This document shows, piece by piece, positions 11,511 to 21,845 of a DNA stretch of 64,000 nucleotides (positions are counted from its first letter, which is position 1; each line of letters opens with the position of its first letter). The DNA is taken from the NCBI GenBank assembly GCA_020310875.1, contig CM035420.1:189998380-190062379 (forward strand), given 5' to 3'. A program made the translations under genes and the position numbers. The notes below the pieces were generated by a model, which saw only the letters and a list, made by a program, of their open reading frames with translations, was not told where the DNA came from and did not search any database. The DNA is from Ceratopteris richardii. Its lineage: Eukaryota; Streptophyta; Polypodiopsida; Polypodiales; Pteridaceae.

Positions 11511-13304
11511 CTAGCTTGACTTCACTCCGTCCTCTGGCGCTTGCCGGTGATCCGCAAAAAAGCTGGTTTCATAAGCCACCAGGCGTGCATTAAGATTTGA
11601 AGTCATTTTGACGAAAATTTCCGAATCTATTTCGAAGAAACCAGTGAAAAATGCTTCTTCGAAAGTCTGCATATAGGTTGACGGCAAAAACATAAGTCGA
11701 GAATAATATGCCATAAGTGTTAAGCAACTCGGAATGGTAGAAAGGTAAAAAATGAGTGCTTCTGATCCTTGCGTGATGCCGATAAAATTCAAGAATGTAT
11801 ATTTTGCATGCTGAAAGACTTTGATTATAGTAAGGATCATACTAAAAATTTTATTCATCATTTTGACCGCTAAATCCGGAACAGCGGAATACCTTGCAAT
11901 CCAAAATTCCATTGTTTTCACCATGTACTCTTCCATTGGTAGGTAGTTATGTGGCAGACTAGGTAACAATGGATAATTCAACCATTGAGTATTTATGCTT
12001 CCCTGGTGCTGACCTTCCCAAAATTGCGTCCAGGAGCATCTGCGGGGTACGAGGCAAAATGATGGATTGACTTGAAGCACATATGGTGAAGCTTCCCATT
12101 GTAGCTGCAATGTAGGGTTCTTTTCCAAGAGTTTCCGCCTCCATATGGGATCAAACTTTTCGAATTCCTCTTGAGTATACTTGAAGGTATCTTGGCTGAA
12201 CTCTAGGTTCATGTCCGGATCTTTATGTGTAGTATTCTTTATATATTGTCGCGTTTGTTCTTTAAGGAGACCATATGGTACATTGAAGGGCTTCAAAATT
12301 TGATCCAAATTTTTGCTTTTGATTTGGGCCTCCTTCATCACCTGGATTATTTGATCTTCGAATTCAGCAGTAAGCTGGGACACTAGTAGTGCCCTTTCCT
12401 GTCGGCTCAGTTCTGCAATGTCCCGAGTAGCATGGTCAATGTGGACCTCCTGTTCCTCCCTTATCGGTGAATGATGTGAGGGGGGAGAGAGAGGACGTAC
12501 CTGAGTCTCTTCAGTAGCCGCGGCGGGTTGTGGAACTACTGGTGTCCCCTCAATGTCCTTGTGTGCTAGTTTATCATGTAGTTGTTTTATCATCTCCTTC
12601 TTTCGCTTAATTTCTTCCTGTGCTTGCAAAATTGTTTCCTTATTCTTTTGGATTTCCTCAGCCACTATTGCGAGTTGATCTGTATCTTCTTTACAATGCA
12701 GTAGGTATCTATTTTCCGCTTTCTTCCATTTGGTTCTAAGGGCGACGGTGTCTTCCATGCACCTCTTTTCCCATTCAGCAATGGTGGCCTGCTCCTTTTT
12801 GAGCTGATCTTCATACTTAGCTAGCTTTTTTTCCAAATCTTTGATGTCCTTGGCCGGGCTTCCTTGAATTTCAATAGGCTGATCACTTAGAAGAGCTGTC
12901 ATGAGCTCCTTGTTTCGGTTCCTTAGGTTTTCTGCCTCTTCCATGGATACCTTTAGTTGTGATTCTAGTGTTTTACTTCTCGCGTTCATCCGTGTTTTCT
13001 CCGCCTCGCTAGCTTCAATTTTCTTTGTTAATTCCTGTAGCTGTGCTTTCAAGCCTTCATTTTCCATGGCTAGAGTTTTGCACTGTTGCTTGAACTCTGG
13101 AACTTCATTTTGTTTCTGTTGTACTTGTTCTCTTGCAAATTTTAATTCTGCAGAAAGACTCTTACTCTTTTCTTGAAGCTCATGCTTATCCTGCATCGCT
13201 TGATCATAGTCTTCATCAGCCTCAAGCATTAGTTGTTGTGTGTCTAGTGCGGTTCTGATCATGTCTTGTACAACAGGTTTGAGTTGAGTGATGTCGACAT
13301 TCAA
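11511..13304 (-). pseudogene. Gypsy G last post-integrase ORF: coiled coil plus possible membrane segments
   Basis: An open frame of 597 residues starts at 13304. Residues 1 to about 260 are charged and heptad-rich with many E, K, Q and L, which strongly suggests a long coiled coil. About 260-400 is mixed helical with SRQERALLVSQL. About 480-560 holds hydrophobic runs such as IFSMILTIIKVF, ALIFYLSTIP and CLTLMAYYSRLMF, which might span a membrane. It ends about 100 bases before the 3' purine tract. Athila-type plant Gypsy elements have an env-like ORF in this place, but I recognise no family. The sequence is unlike K or any Copia part here. Confidence 0.6.
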
Positions 13305-13310
13305 CCATGT

Positions 13311-13913
13311 TCATGGTATGCTTGGAGCTTTTCCGGTTTTCACATCTTTTCCCTGCTCCACATGGATGGTTTCATTGTGGGGTTGTCGAATTTGTAGATG
13401 TATTTGTGGTTCTTTTTCTTCTTCATTCAAATCAAGAACTTTTGCGGCACTCCCTTGAAATGTGAAATCCATGGGGGAGGGTTCTGCCACGACCCTTATT
13501 CGTGTGAAGGATTCCTCTTCTTCTACTGTCGCTGCCTGAGTCTCTTTCTTTGGTGTCTTGATTGACACCTCGCTGATAAGGATGGTGGAAGTCTCATTGA
13601 TTTTGATGACATGTGTCTCTTCTTGGTTTGCCTCCTTGCTTTCGGTGTCTCTAGTGGGGTGGACAGAGTTGTCATTTACCTTTGTTCCTTCGTCGGCTTC
13701 CGCGTAGTCAACTGCATTCCACTCATCCCATTGTCCATCATCTTGTGTTTCACTTTGAATGTCCACATTCAATAATGAAGTGTCAGGTTTTTCTTGTGCA
13801 TCCGAAGATGAGCTTGAATTATCCAACCCGATTTCTCTGTAACGGTGTACTTTTGTGAGTTTCTTTTTCACCTGCATCTCTTGGTGGGCCTGCTGATAAT
13901 GGTGCCCTTGCAC
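13311..13913 (-). pseudogene. Gypsy G post-integrase ORF, acidic linker region
   Basis: An open minus-strand frame of 200 residues, rich in S, T, E and D, with low-complexity stretches such as GLDNSSSSSDAQEKPDTS and EEEESFTRIRVVAE. It lies between the 13985-14413 frame and the coiled-coil frame and is probably a disordered linker of the same post-integrase product. No domain is recognised. Confidence 0.5.
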
Positions 13914-13984
13914 TGGTAAATTGACTTGCCCTTCTGTATATTTATGCGTTTCTTCCAGGGCCCTAGTTAAATCTTCCTCTGTAA

Positions 13985-14413
13985 TTAGCCTGTGCTCTTC
14001 AATCGTTGTCTTGGGAAGTGTGTGTGTGTCCTTTTTGTGGCTGGAACTTCCTCTTCTACTTGCATGACTTCCCTGAGTCTCTTCGTGGCTCTCATTCTGG
14101 GTTGAGAGCTAGTTTCTGCCTCTTCCACAATCTTGACTCCTTTTTTCTTTTTAGGAACAGTGGCGACTTTGGCATACTTTGCCATGGCGGTTGATGATGG
14201 CATTTCCTGCAGGTGCTCTTTAATACCTAAAGCGTGGTAAATCAATATTGTCAGAGCGACGCTGTCATTGAAATTCTTATTATTCCACTGCTTCTTTGCT
14301 TCAAATAGTCTTTCCTGTATGTAAGGAGTCAGATTAATTTGATTTCCAATTTGTTTGATTGCATGTGAGAGCAATTGAACAATAATCTTTTGAGGAGCTG
14401 TATAGCGATGCAT
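13985..14413 (-). pseudogene. Gypsy G post-integrase ORF, helical domain with basic tail
   Basis: An open minus-strand frame of 142 residues. The first 80 look helical and globular (QKIIVQLLSHAIKQIG, YIQERLFEAKKQWNNKNF, ALTILIYHALGIKEHL). The tail is basic (VPKKKKGVKIVEE, RATKRLREVM) and could be a nuclear localisation or nucleic-acid-binding segment. I do not recognise the family. Being in the same strand and interval as its neighbours, it belongs to the post-integrase region of G. Confidence 0.5.
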
Positions 14414-14554
14414 ATTTGGGAAGCAAAAGTGCTCGTGGATGAGCCTGACTTCCTCTTCTATGTCAACTCTGTTAATGTCTGTGAATGTTCTGGTCTTGGC
14501 CCCACGACTCTCTTCCTTTACGACAGTGATACCGTCCTTCTCCCATCCAAACGC

Positions 14555-15007
14555 TTACTTAATCAATTCATGTGTGAATTGGATGACTACCCATTCACCG
14601 ACGCCATCCATTACTCGAGCCTCAGGCACCAAAGGATCATGTAGTGCAGGGTGTAGTGTATTCATAACTTGAGTGCATCTGTGGAAGTCGGGCTTATAGA
14701 TTGGCAGTTCAAAATATTTATGTATGCCCGCTTTCTTCATGATGTCTATTGTAGACGGGAGTCCATGTAGTACTCTGAAATCCTGGGACATGATTGGAAA
14801 TTGGTGATCTGTATCCATTATTTTGATAGTTGCCAGGAAGAGGTATTCCCCAGCCAGTTGATCTTCCCTGAACCAATGTCCCTTTGCTTTGGTGATGCTC
14901 TGGAGAGGAAATTCCAGAACTTCCTCTTGTACTGTTGCTTCAGAATCTTCAGAAGCCATCTGCACTTTTAAGGAAAAGCGCATTAGCTTTAATGGAAAGT
15001 ATAGCAA
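14555..15007 (-). pseudogene. Gypsy G post-integrase ORF, unrecognised globular domain
   Basis: An open minus-strand frame of 150 residues. A second methionine at about 14957 (MASEDSEATVQEE) directly follows TTTTCC...GTGCAG, which looks like a 3' splice site. That would make it a plausible true start on a spliced RNA. The body is globular, with KGHWFREDQLAGEYLFLAT, FPIMSQDFRVLHGLPS and GVGEWVVIQFTHELI. The family is not recognised. Position and strand tie it to the G post-integrase region. Confidence 0.5.
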
Positions 15008-15181
15008 CTGTGTAGTGCATTGCAGTGATTTGTTGTCGTTATATCACTCCGTTTCCCATGGTTCTCTAAGTGAGATCTCTTACCATATCTTTTTATTTCT
15101 TTTCCTGAAAGAAAAAATGCATAAGTGTAGCCGAAGCATTTATTTATGTACATAGTAGGTCCATTCCTAAGAAAGTTGAAG

Positions 15182-15840
15182 CTATGATCTTATCTCAATT
15201 GGAGAATGTGCACCACTAATTTTATCATGTACATCATGTGTCGAATGCTTGGCCTTGTAATGTGGCCCTATCATGCATACTTTAGGTGCATTTGATATTC
15301 TATGAGTGCAATTGGAATCTTTGTCATCTCGATGGTCCAGTCCTTGCAGTTGCTTGGGTTTCCAAATCCATTTTGTTGTCATGATGTCCCTTGTCTTCTC
15401 TCTGGTCCGTCGATCTTCGTGTGTTCCCTTTGTATCTTTGGGTAGCTGAGCAATAGAATTGTTGCTCTTCATGTTTTTAGGATGAGTCTGTCTTAGCTTT
15501 GTCGTTCGACTGTTTCGAAGTAGTGTATCCTCCAGATTGCTTATCTCTTGCTTGGCAGCCTGCCTGATTGTCTTGGGGATCCATATTTGCTGTCGTGCTT
15601 TCTGAGCGTCAATCAAAGACTTAGGAATCCATACTTGCAAGACTAGTGTTGTGTCAGATGGTCGCGATGTTGACTTGTTATTTGTCTTATTCTCCCAATG
15701 ATTTGGTGATGACATTTCCGATTTCTGCACTTGATCTTTGCGTACCCATTTGAATTTGTTCTTTCCTTGATGTAAATGTCTGAATGTCGTCCTCCACATT
15801 GGTGATCCTTTGGCTGGGTGAGAAGCTCCATGAGAGTTGG
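15182..15840 (-). pseudogene. Gypsy G post-integrase frame with repeated W-x-P-K motifs
   Basis: The minus strand holds a basic, tryptophan-bearing frame of about 205 residues. A short motif recurs: FKWVRKDQV, QVWIPKSLI, QIWIPKTIR and TKWIWKPKQL. The rest is rich in K, R, Q, T and N, as in a disordered nucleic-acid-binding region. It lies between the retropepsin-like domain and the next ORF of G. No family is recognised. The repeated motif is the only sign that this frame is, or was, translated. Confidence 0.45.
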
Positions 15841-16009
15841 TTTCTTAGTGTGTGGCTATTCCTCAGCTGAATGAGGTGATTTCACCTCTTCTTTGGACAT
15901 TTTAGGGTTTGCACTTTTTGCTTCTTCTAGATTGGTTTTTGAGATATTAAGATTGGAATCAGGTTCCAGTAGCTCTTCTTTGCATCCTTCCGCACTCTCG
16001 ATGGTTGTT

Positions 16010-16470
16010 GGTTAGAGTAAAGGCTTCTCTCCTAATAAACTAAAAATTTCCTTATGCCCTATTTTGGCTGAAATATAGCCTTGAGCTAGGTTGATGCTCA
16101 CTTCATTCTCAATGATCCAATCCTATCCTAGGATCAAATCTTCTATTAAATCCTCATCTCTGCACACTAAGACTCATTGTTCCATGGAAGAATTTCCTAG
16201 GTGGAGGGATACGTTAGTGGTTCCTATGCATTCTATGATTTGACCCCCAATTCCTACCATCTGAGCCTTTGTGGGCGTCATTGTCAGTTGAAGATCTTGT
16301 ATGACCGTATTGCTTATGCAACTAAGTCCTGCTCCTGAATCTATCAATGCATCTATCAATTTGTACTCTATCGTTCCAATCCCTAGGTTTAGGTAAGGTT
16401 GTGACTTGTGAGCTCTATTTGCATCATATGTATGGACTTGATAGTTAGCCATAGGGATAGGTTCCCCTCC
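16010..16470 (-). pseudogene. Retropepsin-like domain downstream of integrase in Gypsy G
   Basis: The minus strand reads YLNLGIGTIEYKLIDALIDSGAG, shown here as LIDALIDSGAG after a strand-like lead, followed by an MVGIGGQIIECIG flap-like stretch. Further on, near 16090, a DLILG block lies where retropepsins have I-L-G. A catalytic DSGA plus a later ILG block is the signature of retroviral-type aspartic proteases. Its place after integrase is unusual: protease normally precedes RT, as it does in the related K at about 62.56-62.86 kb. A charged helical linker joins it to the integrase end. It is broken. Confidence 0.7.
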
Positions 16471-16539
16471 TTGGAGATATCGTTCATCTCTTTGACTAAT
16501 CCACTCTTTCCTCTTCTTGATGCGTTCTAGGGCTTCTTG

Positions 16540-18041
16540 TCATGCCTCATCTCTAATCCGTTCTTCTTCTTTCTTCCTATTTTGAGCACCTACTAGGCGT
16601 GCTAGCATTTGGTCCGTCAATGGCTCCATGAACCTTTTAACTCTGCATCCACTTATGTAGTTAGGAAGAATGTCTCCATCTAGAGTGGCTAAATTAACTT
16701 CTCCACTAGTAGAGATCCTATTGATGATCAGAGGTCCATATCCGCGTTTTTGTAACTTCTTGGCATGTTGCTTTAAGGTGTACACCAAGACTAAGTCTCC
16801 CTCTTTAAGTCCTTTGTCTTTTATATGTGCATCATAATATGCCTTTTGTCTTCTCTTGGCTGCATAGATTCCTGCTACCGCTTGTAACCTAGTTTCATGC
16901 AACTTCTCGATTTGGTCTAGTTGTTGGGATAACTCATGTCCGTTCCATTCATACTGTTGGGCTACTCTCAATGTTGGGATTAAAAAATCAATTGGCGAAA
17001 TTGCATTCTGCCCGTACACTAGATTGAATGGGGTAGCTCCAATGGTAGTCTTGTATGCTACTCGGAATGCCCAAATTGCATGATGCAATTGTTTGTCCCA
17101 ATCAGACCTCCCATTATTGACAATCTTTGTCAATACTGTACATAATACCTTATTGGAACTTTCTGCTTGACCATTGGCTTGGGGATGGTATGGGGCTGAT
17201 TTTTTGTGGATCACTAAAAATTCATTCATTAGGGATTCTATTACTTCGTTAAGGAAGTGCGTTCCTCGGTCACTCACAATCTCAATTGGTAATCCGAAAG
17301 AGTGAATATATGTTCAAAAAGGAACTTAGCAGTGGTTTGAGCATCGTTCTTTCTAGTAGCCTTCGCTTCTACCCATTTTATCAAGTAATCAGTGGCTACT
17401 ATGATGTACTCAGCATGCGATCCTTTGGCTGGTTGATTGATGGGTCCTATGAAGTCAATACCCCATTTAAAGAATGCTCTCCCACACACCATAGGTCGCA
17501 ATGGCATGTCATCTCTCCGAATTGGGTATTTAACCCTTTGGCATGTTTCACAAATTTGCACATATGTTTCAGCGTCCATATATAAAGTTGGCCACCACAA
17601 GCCTGCGAAGAGAATCATTTTTGTTGTTCTGTCGGCTGAAAAATGACCTCCTACTACACCAACGTGTGCCATCTTTAATATGGGCAAATACTCTCCTTCA
17701 TGAACACATAATCGTAATTGGTTGTCTTTTCCTCTTATAAACAAGTTTCTTCCTATGAGAACATAGTCTTTGCTCATCTCCTCTAGGGATCGTTTTCTAG
17801 CCAAGCTAACTCCTTCCTCATGTTCTCTTGTCTTTAGGAATTTCACTAATGTTTTGCTCCAATTGGGTGCTATCGTTGAGAAAGGTATGGAAGTATGATC
17901 CTCCGGGATTGTTTCCTGGCATTCTGCACAGTTACTTACGTAGTCATGGACATCCTTGGGCATGTCCGGCCAGTATACTCCTAATCTCTTTAATTCCCTG
18001 ATGGTTCCATGAGTTGCTTGGTGTGTTCTCCATTTGTTCAC
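16540..18041 (-). pseudogene. Gypsy G integrase with two zinc-binding modules
   Basis: Read on the minus strand from 18041, an H2C2-type module comes first (VYWPDMPKDVHDYV then CAEC). A second follows (HVGVVGGHFSADRTTKM, WWPTLYMDAETYV, CETCQ). Next are the core start (KWGIDFIGPINQP), the SDRGTHFLNEVI and HPQANGQAESSNKVL blocks, and a GPY/F-like C-terminal module (YGPLIINRI...LDGDILPNYISG). This enzyme would integrate element DNA. Most Gypsy integrases have one zinc module. It is broken. Confidence 0.88.
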
Positions 18042-18047
18042 ATGTGC

Positions 18048-19020
18048 TCATTCAATTAGCTTCATTTGTTTGTCCTCCTCGACACATCTTAGCAAAACTC
18101 CATTGGGTTCCTTATAGTACACACTCCCCACGATAATATGCAAGTTTCTTGATTGTAGAATTTCCTTTCTGCTATCCTTATTGATTGAATGTTGTGGGCC
18201 ATGGGTGAGTATAGGAATTAATTTCTCTGCCCACTTTGGACAAACTTCCAGATTGAACAAATATGTGTCTGGCAGATCATCGGGTACTCCGCTTGGTGGT
18301 TCTCCGTGTGTTAACCTTGAAAGATGATCCGCTCTTACATGGGTGTTCCCCTTTTTCACTATCACTTCAAAGTCGAACTCCATTAATAGTGAGAACCATC
18401 TTACTAATCTTCCCGTGTTACAAGGTTTATTGACTAAGTACAGTAAAGCATGATGGTCTATGAAGAACTTGAATTTGTTGGCTAGGAGATAGTGTCTAAA
18501 TTTCTTCACTGCATAGACCATTCCTAATCCTTCTCGCTCGGTAGTGGTATAATTCCTTTTAGCTTGATTCAGTTGTCTGCTCGCATAGGCAATTGGATGA
18601 TCTAATTTTCCTTCATCAGCTGGTTGGGCTAAGATACATCCTATTGCATAGTTAGAAGCATCAACATGAATATGAAAAGGCTTGTTCCAATTTGGCGTTT
18701 TCAGAATGGGAGCCATGCTAAGCCTCTTTTTCAGATCATTGAATGCTTTTTTGCACTCTTCCGTCCAAGTCATCTGAGTTAAGAGACCATACAAGGGTTT
18801 GGCGATTATGGCATACATGTGGATAAACCGACGGTAATATCCACAATGTCCCATAAATGCTTGCACCTCTTTCGCATTCTTTGGTCTAGGAAGCTCTAAG
18901 ATGACCTTAATCTTGTCCTCATCCGTGGATATTCCATTCCTAGAGACTATGTGTCCTAGGATTTTCCCTTGTCTCACCATGAAGACACACTTCTCTGGGT
19001 TTAAACAGACTCTCTCAAAG
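18048..19020 (-). pseudogene. Gypsy G reverse transcriptase end and RNase H
   Basis: The minus strand gives the end of Gypsy RT (VCLNPEKCVFMVRQGKILGH, FMGHCGYYRRFI, WTEECKKAFNDLK) and RNase H (HVDASNYAIGCILAQ, PIAYASRQLNQAKRNYTTTE, GMVYAVKKFRHYLL, FFIDHHALLYLVN, RADHLSRL). It leads directly into integrase. Near 19020 it meets plus-oriented RT sequence of the same family, which marks a rearrangement boundary. Confidence 0.92.
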
Positions 19021-19023
19021 GCG

Positions 19024-19618
19024 TGGAACCCTCGATTTGTTCTCATAGGATACCAATGACAGCAGATGAAAAACCATCAAAACAACGCCCTTATACATAC
19101 AATGAGATCTATGCTGCTAAATTTAAGGAAGAAATAGACAAGCTACTAGCGGCAGGATTCATATATGAGATAGAACACACCGAGTGGGTATCGCCATTAG
19201 TAGTTATGCCTAAGAAAAACGGAAAATTGAGAGTGTGCATTAACTTGAAGAAAGTGAACGCAACCACCATACGTGACAGTTACCCACTACCCATCAGTGA
19301 CCATCTATTGGAAAGGGTCGTAGGAAAAGAAGTCTATAGCTTCTTAGACAGATTCTCAGGATACAATCAAGTAGCTATTGCTATTGAGGATCAACATAAG
19401 ACTGCATTCGTGACCGAATGGTGAGTCTATGCTTTCAGAGTGATGCCTTTTGGAATCACTAATGCACCAGCTACTTTCCAACGATTGATGTGTCATGTTT
19501 TCAAGGAATTTCTGAAAAAGAGCATGGAAGTATATGTAGACGACCTATGTACATACTCCAATCAAAGACACAATCATATTCCTGAATTGAGGAAGATATT
19601 TAATAAATGTAGACAGTA
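19024..19618 (+). pseudogene. Gypsy G reverse transcriptase N-terminal piece, plus orientation
   Basis: The plus strand shows RT fingers and palm: PSKQRPYTYNEIYAAKFKEE, FIYEIEHTEWVSPLVVMPKK, KLRVCINLKKVN, DRFSGYNQVAIA, FRVMPFGITNAPATFQRL and the catalytic YVDD. It is about 80% alike to K at 63.78-64.0 kb by eye. It stands in the opposite orientation to the rest of G pol beside it and is followed at once by Copia B Gag. Confidence 0.88.
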
Positions 19619-19619
19619 A

Positions 19620-21840
19620 GGACTTGGCAGACAGTCTTGGATCTATTGATGAGGATATCGAAGATCACAGGTTAATAACGCAATTGCTTGCAGGATTGAG
19701 AGGAGATGAAAGGTGGAAACCTTTCGTACTTTCAATTGAACTTTCATTAAATCATTTTGTACCATATTTAAATCAGTTGCTTGTACTAATGCTAACATTT
19801 GAGCAAGATTTGAAGACAGATGGAGATAAAGGACATAGTTCTGCTATGTACGCAAAGAATAAGAAGAAAGGTGATAAAGGTAAAGAAAAAGATGAAAAAG
19901 AGATGATTACTCAAGCAAATTATGCAAGAGGAAGAGGTAATGTCATAAGTAAAAGCAGAGGTAATACAAAAGGAAGAGGTAATCAGAATAACAACAAGAA
20001 GACTTGTTGGATCTGTGGATTAAGCAATCATTTGGCTCATGATTGCTGGCATAATTCTCAAGGATCAAGTCAGAATCAGAATAACAATAGCAGAGGCAGC
20101 ACCAAAAGATATCAAAGAGGTAGACAAAGCCAAAGAGGTGGATATGGTAGAGGTGGAGCAAGAAGTTGGGGACAGAATCAGTCTCACAACACTACCTACT
20201 ACAATTATGCGAATGATACACAGAATGACAATCATTCAACGTTGATGATGAATTCGATAAGCATGTTAGAGAATGAAGACCTCAACGCATTCTATATTGA
20301 CTCTGGTTGTTCAAATCATTTGTTAGGAAATAAGGAATTATTATCAAAATTAGGAGGTATTTCAAATCATACAGTATACACAGGTGATAACACAAAACAT
20401 AATGTAAGGTAAATTGGAAAAGTAAAATGTAAGAATGGAGCTGACCTACTAACAAAGTTTTGTATGTTCCAACAATCCCGAAGAATCTGATCAGCATGGG
20501 TCAGATAGTAGAAAAAGGTTTTCAAGTCAGCTTTACAAATGAAGGAGTATTTGTTGAAGATCCAGAGAATGGATACAATCAAATGGTACATGGTAAAAAG
20601 GAAGGTAGACTTTTTACTCTTAAAGTGCAAGGGAATGTTGCTCAAGCTTTAATCACACATGGTGATAAAGCATTTACAGAATTAGACCTCTGGCATAAGA
20701 GGTTAGGACACTTTAATGAAAAAGGAATCAAAACTATGGTGGAAAAACAATCCATAAGAGGATTACCAAATATGAAGAATCAACATATGATTCACAAATG
20801 CGAAGCCTGTCAGATGGGAAAAGCATACAGGTTGCCATTTCAGAAGAATGGTTACAAACATGATGGTTTGCTAGAACTCATACATACAGATGTATGGGGA
20901 CCAACAAAAGAAGGATCTATCAGTGGCTCGAGGTATTATGTTCTTTTTATTGATGATGCAACAAGATGGATAACTCTTTATGTTTTGAAAGAGAATTCAG
21001 AAGTGTTTGGAGCTTTCAGGCATTTTCATGCATATGCTGAAAGACTTACAGGACAAAAACTCAAAAGACTAAGGTCTGATGGAGGAGGAGAATATTTTTC
21101 TCAAGAATTCAATGATTATCTGTGGAATGCAGGTATCAAAAGAGAGATAACTTGCATGTATACACCGCAACTGAATGGAGTAGCAGAAAGGAGAAACCGA
21201 ACTCTAGTTGAGTTTGCCAGAGTAATGTTAAAGGAGAAGAATTGTCCAAATTATCTTTGGGTTGAGGCTGGAAATACAGCCACATATCTGGTAAATAGAT
21301 TACCGTGTACAACTTTAAATGGGATGACCCCTTATGAAGCTTGGTGGGGTAAGAAACCAACACTTGATCATTGTAAAGTGTTTGGATCAGTTGCTTATGC
21401 TTATGTACCATCACAACTTAGACATAAGCTTGAACCAAAAGCTGAAAAATACATGTTCATCGGATATTATGAAAAGCAGATGGGTTATAGGTTATGGAGT
21501 CCTTTAACCAAATAGTTTATTGTTTTGAGAGATGTGACATTTGATGAAGGAAAGAGCTGGTATACAGATAAAGGGTATAATGATGAAACAATTGAAGAAG
21601 AGGTAAGAAGAATTGAAAAAGGTAAATCACATATGAAGGTGAATGGAAATGAAGATCATATGCAGGCAAGTATATCCAGGATTGGATCAACTATGAGAAA
21701 TGAAGATGGACCGAGATTTGATGAAGAAGAAGTGTATTTAGATACACATGAAGAGTTTGAACTAAGAAGGTCAAACAGAGTAAGGAAACAACCAATAAGG
21801 TATTCCTATGATACTTCTTATTTGACTCAAAAAAACTATG
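19620..21840 (+). pseudogene. Copia B Gag end, nucleocapsid, protease and integrase, plus orientation
   Basis: The plus strand encodes, in order, the Gag end (QLLAGLRGDERWKPFVLSIE), a CCHC knuckle (CWICGLSNHLAHDC) in N/G/R-rich sequence, protease (FYIDSGCSNHLLGN), the pre-integrase HKRLGHFNEKGI, and the integrase core (LIHTDVWGPTKEGSISGSRY, LRSDGGGEYFSQEFNDYL, ERRNRTLVEFARVML) with its C-terminal side. It breaks off where Gypsy G's LTR begins. Gag start and RT of the same Copia lie elsewhere on the minus strand, so this piece appears inverted relative to them. Confidence 0.9.
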
Positions 21841-21845
21841 CTTAT

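Noticed and set aside
14375-15155. Plus-strand open frames opposite the G post-integrase ORFs
   Set aside because: They are short, overlap each other, lie antisense to longer frames and show no domain.
19620-21840. A separate plus-strand Copia element
   Set aside because: It has no LTRs or primer site of its own, and it begins and ends where the B pieces on the minus strand stop, so it is better seen as an inverted part of B.
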